This document shows positions 57,638-60,339 of a stretch of DNA of 60,339 nucleotides, piece by piece. Position 1 is the stretch's first letter. The number at the start of each line of letters is the position of its first letter. Under the pieces are notes generated by a model. That model searched no databases. It saw only the letters and a program-made list of their open reading frames with translations, and was not told where the DNA came from. The position numbers were made by a program, and so were the translations under genes. The stretch spans positions 1 through 60,339 of the forward strand of contig JACQWV010000017.1 of the NCBI GenBank assembly GCA_016209085.1. Reading direction: 5' to 3'. The stretch is from Elusimicrobiota bacterium. Its GTDB lineage: Bacteria > Elusimicrobiota > Elusimicrobia > Elusimicrobiales > UBA9959.

Positions 57638-60339
57638 TGGAAGCAATTAAAAAAACTTTCTCAAAAAAGATTTACAAATTTTTATACAGTTTTTCTGCCA
57701 AATATTTGAAATTTGCTGTTTTCTGTTCACTGGTTACCGGTTACTGGTCACTGGTTACTGTCGTTCAGGCAGGCGACATAACCGTCGGAGCGGTTCCGGG
57801 TTCAATAAATTACCAGGGCAGGATAGAAAAGGATAATGCTCCCTACACGGGAATTCTCCATTTGAAATTCAGGTTTTACGACGCGTTGACCGCCGGTAAT
57901 CTGGAATGGGAGAGCCCTGAGTTGGTCGTGAACGCTGTGCAGGGAATATTCAGCGCCGCCATAACCCCGCCCTGGAGCGTTTTTGCGAGTCAGGAGGTCA
58001 GATACCTTGAAATACAGGTTGAAAGCGACGTGCTTTCCCCTAGGGAAAACATGAACAGCGTGGTTTATTCTCTGATAGCCAAACGGCTTGAAGACGGTTC
58101 AGACCTTTCAGTTTCCACGCTCACCGCCAGTTATAATGTTTTTCTCGCAACTGCCGCGGGGAACGTCGGGATAGGAACCAATGCTCCGAATAAAAGGCTT
58201 GTGGTAAACGGAGGCATAAGGCTGCTTGCAGACGGCATATATTTTGCGGACAACAGTTACATGTCTGCTGCAGGGGTCGGTTCTGCCGGCGCGGTCTCAG
58301 CCAATATAAACGCAGTTATGGTTTCGGACGCGGACGATAACGGAACAGGGGATATTATTTTCCAGAGCGCGAGCACGGAAAAGATGAGGATGATTAATAA
58401 CGGAAATATGGGCATAGGCACGACAAATCCTCTGGGAAAACTGGATGTGAACGGTTCTCTTTATGTCAGCAATTCAGGCATATACGACAGGGACGACGGG
58501 GAAATAAACATAAAAGAAGATTTAATCGTTGAAGGGGGAAAAATCACCGGCATGAATTCGGAATCAGTTTCAATAGGAGAAACGGACGATGTCATTTATT
58601 TTTTCTCAGGCGGTTCCGAGAGAATGAGAATCCATTCCAACGGGAATATGGGCGTGGGCATAGCGGCTCCCTCGCAGAACCTGCATGTGAGCGGGAATGC
58701 TTACGCCACTTCCGGAATCCGCGGGGGAGACGTGTCAATCGGCTCGTATTCCGGCGCCGCTTCAAACGAACTGCGCTCCCAAACCGGAAATCTCCTGATC
58801 CAGCAGACGGGTTTTAACGTGGGCATTGCTACTGACACTCCCAAAGAGAAACTCCATGTCGGCGGCACCATAAGGGCGGAAAAGGGAATAACCGCAAGCA
58901 CTGCTGTTTTTTCAGGCGCCGTAAATATCCAGGGCAATTTTACGGCCAATTCAGGCATGGGGAACAGCGTATATCTCTCTTCCACGGTGATATACGGCAC
59001 GCTTCAGGTCACGGGTTCTGTGGGGAGCGACCAGGGTTATCCTGCGTATCTCAGTGCGAATAATACTTTTTCCGGTCAGAACGTTTTTTCCAATCTTACA
59101 ACCTTTTCCAACAACGCTCTTGTATCAGGCCGCATCGGAGTCGGAACAGTGGACTTTAATTTCCCTTCTGCGAGATATCTGCAGGTGGGCGACGACGTGC
59201 CGGCATACGCCAACGACGACGCTCTGGCTTATCTGGTTTCCGGCGCCAACGCCAATCCAAAACTTTATTTCTACAGGAGTTCAAACGAGATAGCAAGGCT
59301 GGAAACCCAGGGAACCGGCGCTGACAAAAAATTCGGCATTGTGATGGACAATAAAACAAAACTTCTTATTGATTCAAATTATTACGGGATATATAACACG
59401 GCGGTATGGATTTCAACGGATGTCGGGACCACCCCGGGAATATACGTCAGCCCCACCATGGGCAATGTGGGAATGGGGACCACCATACTTGACCCGAACT
59501 GGAAGCTGACTGTTGAAGGAAACATCAGGATTTCCACCACTTCCTCGCCCGGCAAAAGCTACGGACTGATTTTTGCTGACGGAACCCTCATGACCAGCGC
59601 CGGAGTCGGTTCTACGAACATGGTTTCAAACAACGGCGACGCTCTTGTGCAGTCTGATCTGGATTCAAACGGCGCCGGAGACGTCATTCTGAGGGCAGGC
59701 AGTCTTGACGGAATCATCGTAAAAAGCGGCGGCAGCATCGGCATAGGGACTCCGAGTCCTGTTTCAAAACTCAATGTCAGGGGGGGAGACCTTGTTCTCG
59801 GAAATCCTTACAACCCCTATGCGTCAAACGGAGTTGAGGACCTTATAGTGGCGGGAAGTCTTATTATTGACGGAGGCGTGGTTCAGAGGTCAGCCTCGCC
59901 TGTAGAATTGTCCGCTCTTACGGTTTCCGGAAACGTGTATCTTTCCACAAGCCCTGCGGCAAGAACCGGAATAGGCAACAACAGTCCTTCCTTTCGCCTG
60001 GACGTGACCGACGACATCAATGCCGGCGGTTCCATACGAACCGCTGGAACCGTGCGCATTTCCAATACAGGGGTTATAGGCAGCGGCGGCGGCCAAGCTA
60101 CATGGGACGGGCTTGTAATCAACGTGGATCGCGGGGGCACGGGCGCGGCTACTTTCACGGCCGGCGGGATTTTATACGGAAACGGGACAGGAGCCATACA
60201 AGCTTTTGGCGTGATGACGGACGGTCAGCTGCTTATAGGCGACGGTTCCGGGGCTCCGACCCTGGCTACGCTTACCCCTACGGCCAATCAGGTAAACGTG
60301 ACAAACGGACCCGGAACCATAACTCTTTCTCTGCCTCAG
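57638..60339 (+). CDS. Tail-fibre-like beta-repeat surface protein, 3'-truncated by window edge
   Basis: Open for 900 codons to the window end with no stop, hence missing from the ORF track. ATG with GGAGG upstream. Signal peptide ends near VVQA/GD (~45). Residues ~55-150 hold a conserved opening module (INYQGRIEKDNAPYTGILHL, LKFRFYD, SVVYSLIAKRL). Then many tail-fibre repeats of the type GNVGIGTNAPNKRLVVNGG, NMGIGTTNPLGKLDVNG, NVGIATDTPKEKLHVGG and SIGIGTPSPVSKLNVRGG, and a VDRGGTGAATFTAGG module. Such proteins are secreted, trimeric or filamentous, and may end in a peptidase S74-like chaperone outside the window. Part of the signal peptide is heptad-repeat encoded. Confidence 0.85.
57723..57757. 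repeat. Heptad repeat encoding the tail-fibre-protein signal-peptide core
   Basis: Units CTGTTCA, CTGGTTA, CCGGTTA, CTGGTCA, CTGGTTA (exactly 7 nt each), coding CSLVTGYWSLVT at residues ~30-41. The unit is the reverse complement of the CAGTAAC array just upstream. Confidence 0.9.

Noticed and set aside
20896-57766. Junction tandem repeats as CRISPR arrays
   Set aside because: Units are 7-9 nt, contiguous and degenerate, with no unique spacers and no cas genes.
57638-60339. Tail-fibre-like protein as evidence for a prophage
   Set aside because: It has a signal peptide and neighbours are envelope genes; no capsid, terminase, integrase or lysis gene is nearby.

Overview
The window comes from a diderm (LPS-making), uncultivated-type bacterium. 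It carries a Kdo/heptose/lipid A export cluster, a type II secretion / type IV pilus-like cluster, giant Ig-repeat surface proteins with T9SS-type C-terminal modules, and a RAYT transposase. This combination suggests a lineage such as Omnitrophota, Elusimicrobiota or relatives. That placement is inference from gene content; there is no rRNA or tRNA gene to settle it.

Layout. (1) 1-877: 5'-truncated REP-associated tyrosine transposase. (2) 983-18360, + strand: a probable operon of exported proteins (FlgD-type Ig protein, outer-membrane barrel, HEAT-repeat protein) ending in a ~4,800-residue protein with an N-terminal zinc phospholipase C/S1-P1-like domain, Ig/OmpL47/ZU5 modules, NHL repeats and a sorting domain. 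Its last ~180 residues are put out of frame by one base at 17816-17819, and a strong terminator follows. (3) 18419-20931: O-antigen ligase/TPR gene, also frameshifted near its start. (4) 21188-33444, + strand: OmpA-like protein, then PilM/N-, PilO- and PilP-like proteins, secretin, GspE ATPase, GspF platform and four pseudopilin-like genes. (5) 33556-42462: MA-family peptidase, uvrA and nadB (- strand), flippase-like membrane protein, CheY-like regulator, HhH-GPD glycosylase and TPR protein. (6) 56949-42521, all - strand: the LPS block, read as GT9 fusion, polysaccharide deacetylase, split DUF4254, GT9, lpxK, gmhB, DUF3108, rfaE1, kdsB, pyrG, kdsA, zinc-ribbon protein, kdsD, lptC, lptA, lptB. 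(7) 57007-60339, + strand: small sorting-domain protein and a tail-fibre-like protein that runs off the window and is absent from the ORF track.

How the genes work together. kdsD, kdsA and kdsB make CMP-Kdo, with pyrG supplying CTP. rfaE1 and gmhB make heptose precursors and the GT9 enzymes transfer sugars. LpxK phosphorylates lipid A, and LptB/A/C export the product. The GspD/E/F and pseudopilin set would build a secretion or pilus machine in the same envelope.

The most unusual content is repetitive DNA. Two kinds pervade the window: REP-like palindromes, and degenerate short tandem repeats with a 7- or 8-nt period whose sequence differs from locus to locus. They sit at most gene junctions and also inside genes, apparently in frame. 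Palindromes add about 48 residues to LpxK and to LptA, and two peptides to the HhH-GPD glycosylase. Tandem repeats encode the hydrophobic core of the LptC and tail-fibre-protein signal peptides, contain the start codon and first residues of the DUF3108 protein, supply Shine-Dalgarno sequences for the secretin and a DUF4254 half, and form several C-termini. The window therefore looks like a genome in which small repeats are repeatedly turned into coding and translation-initiation sequence.
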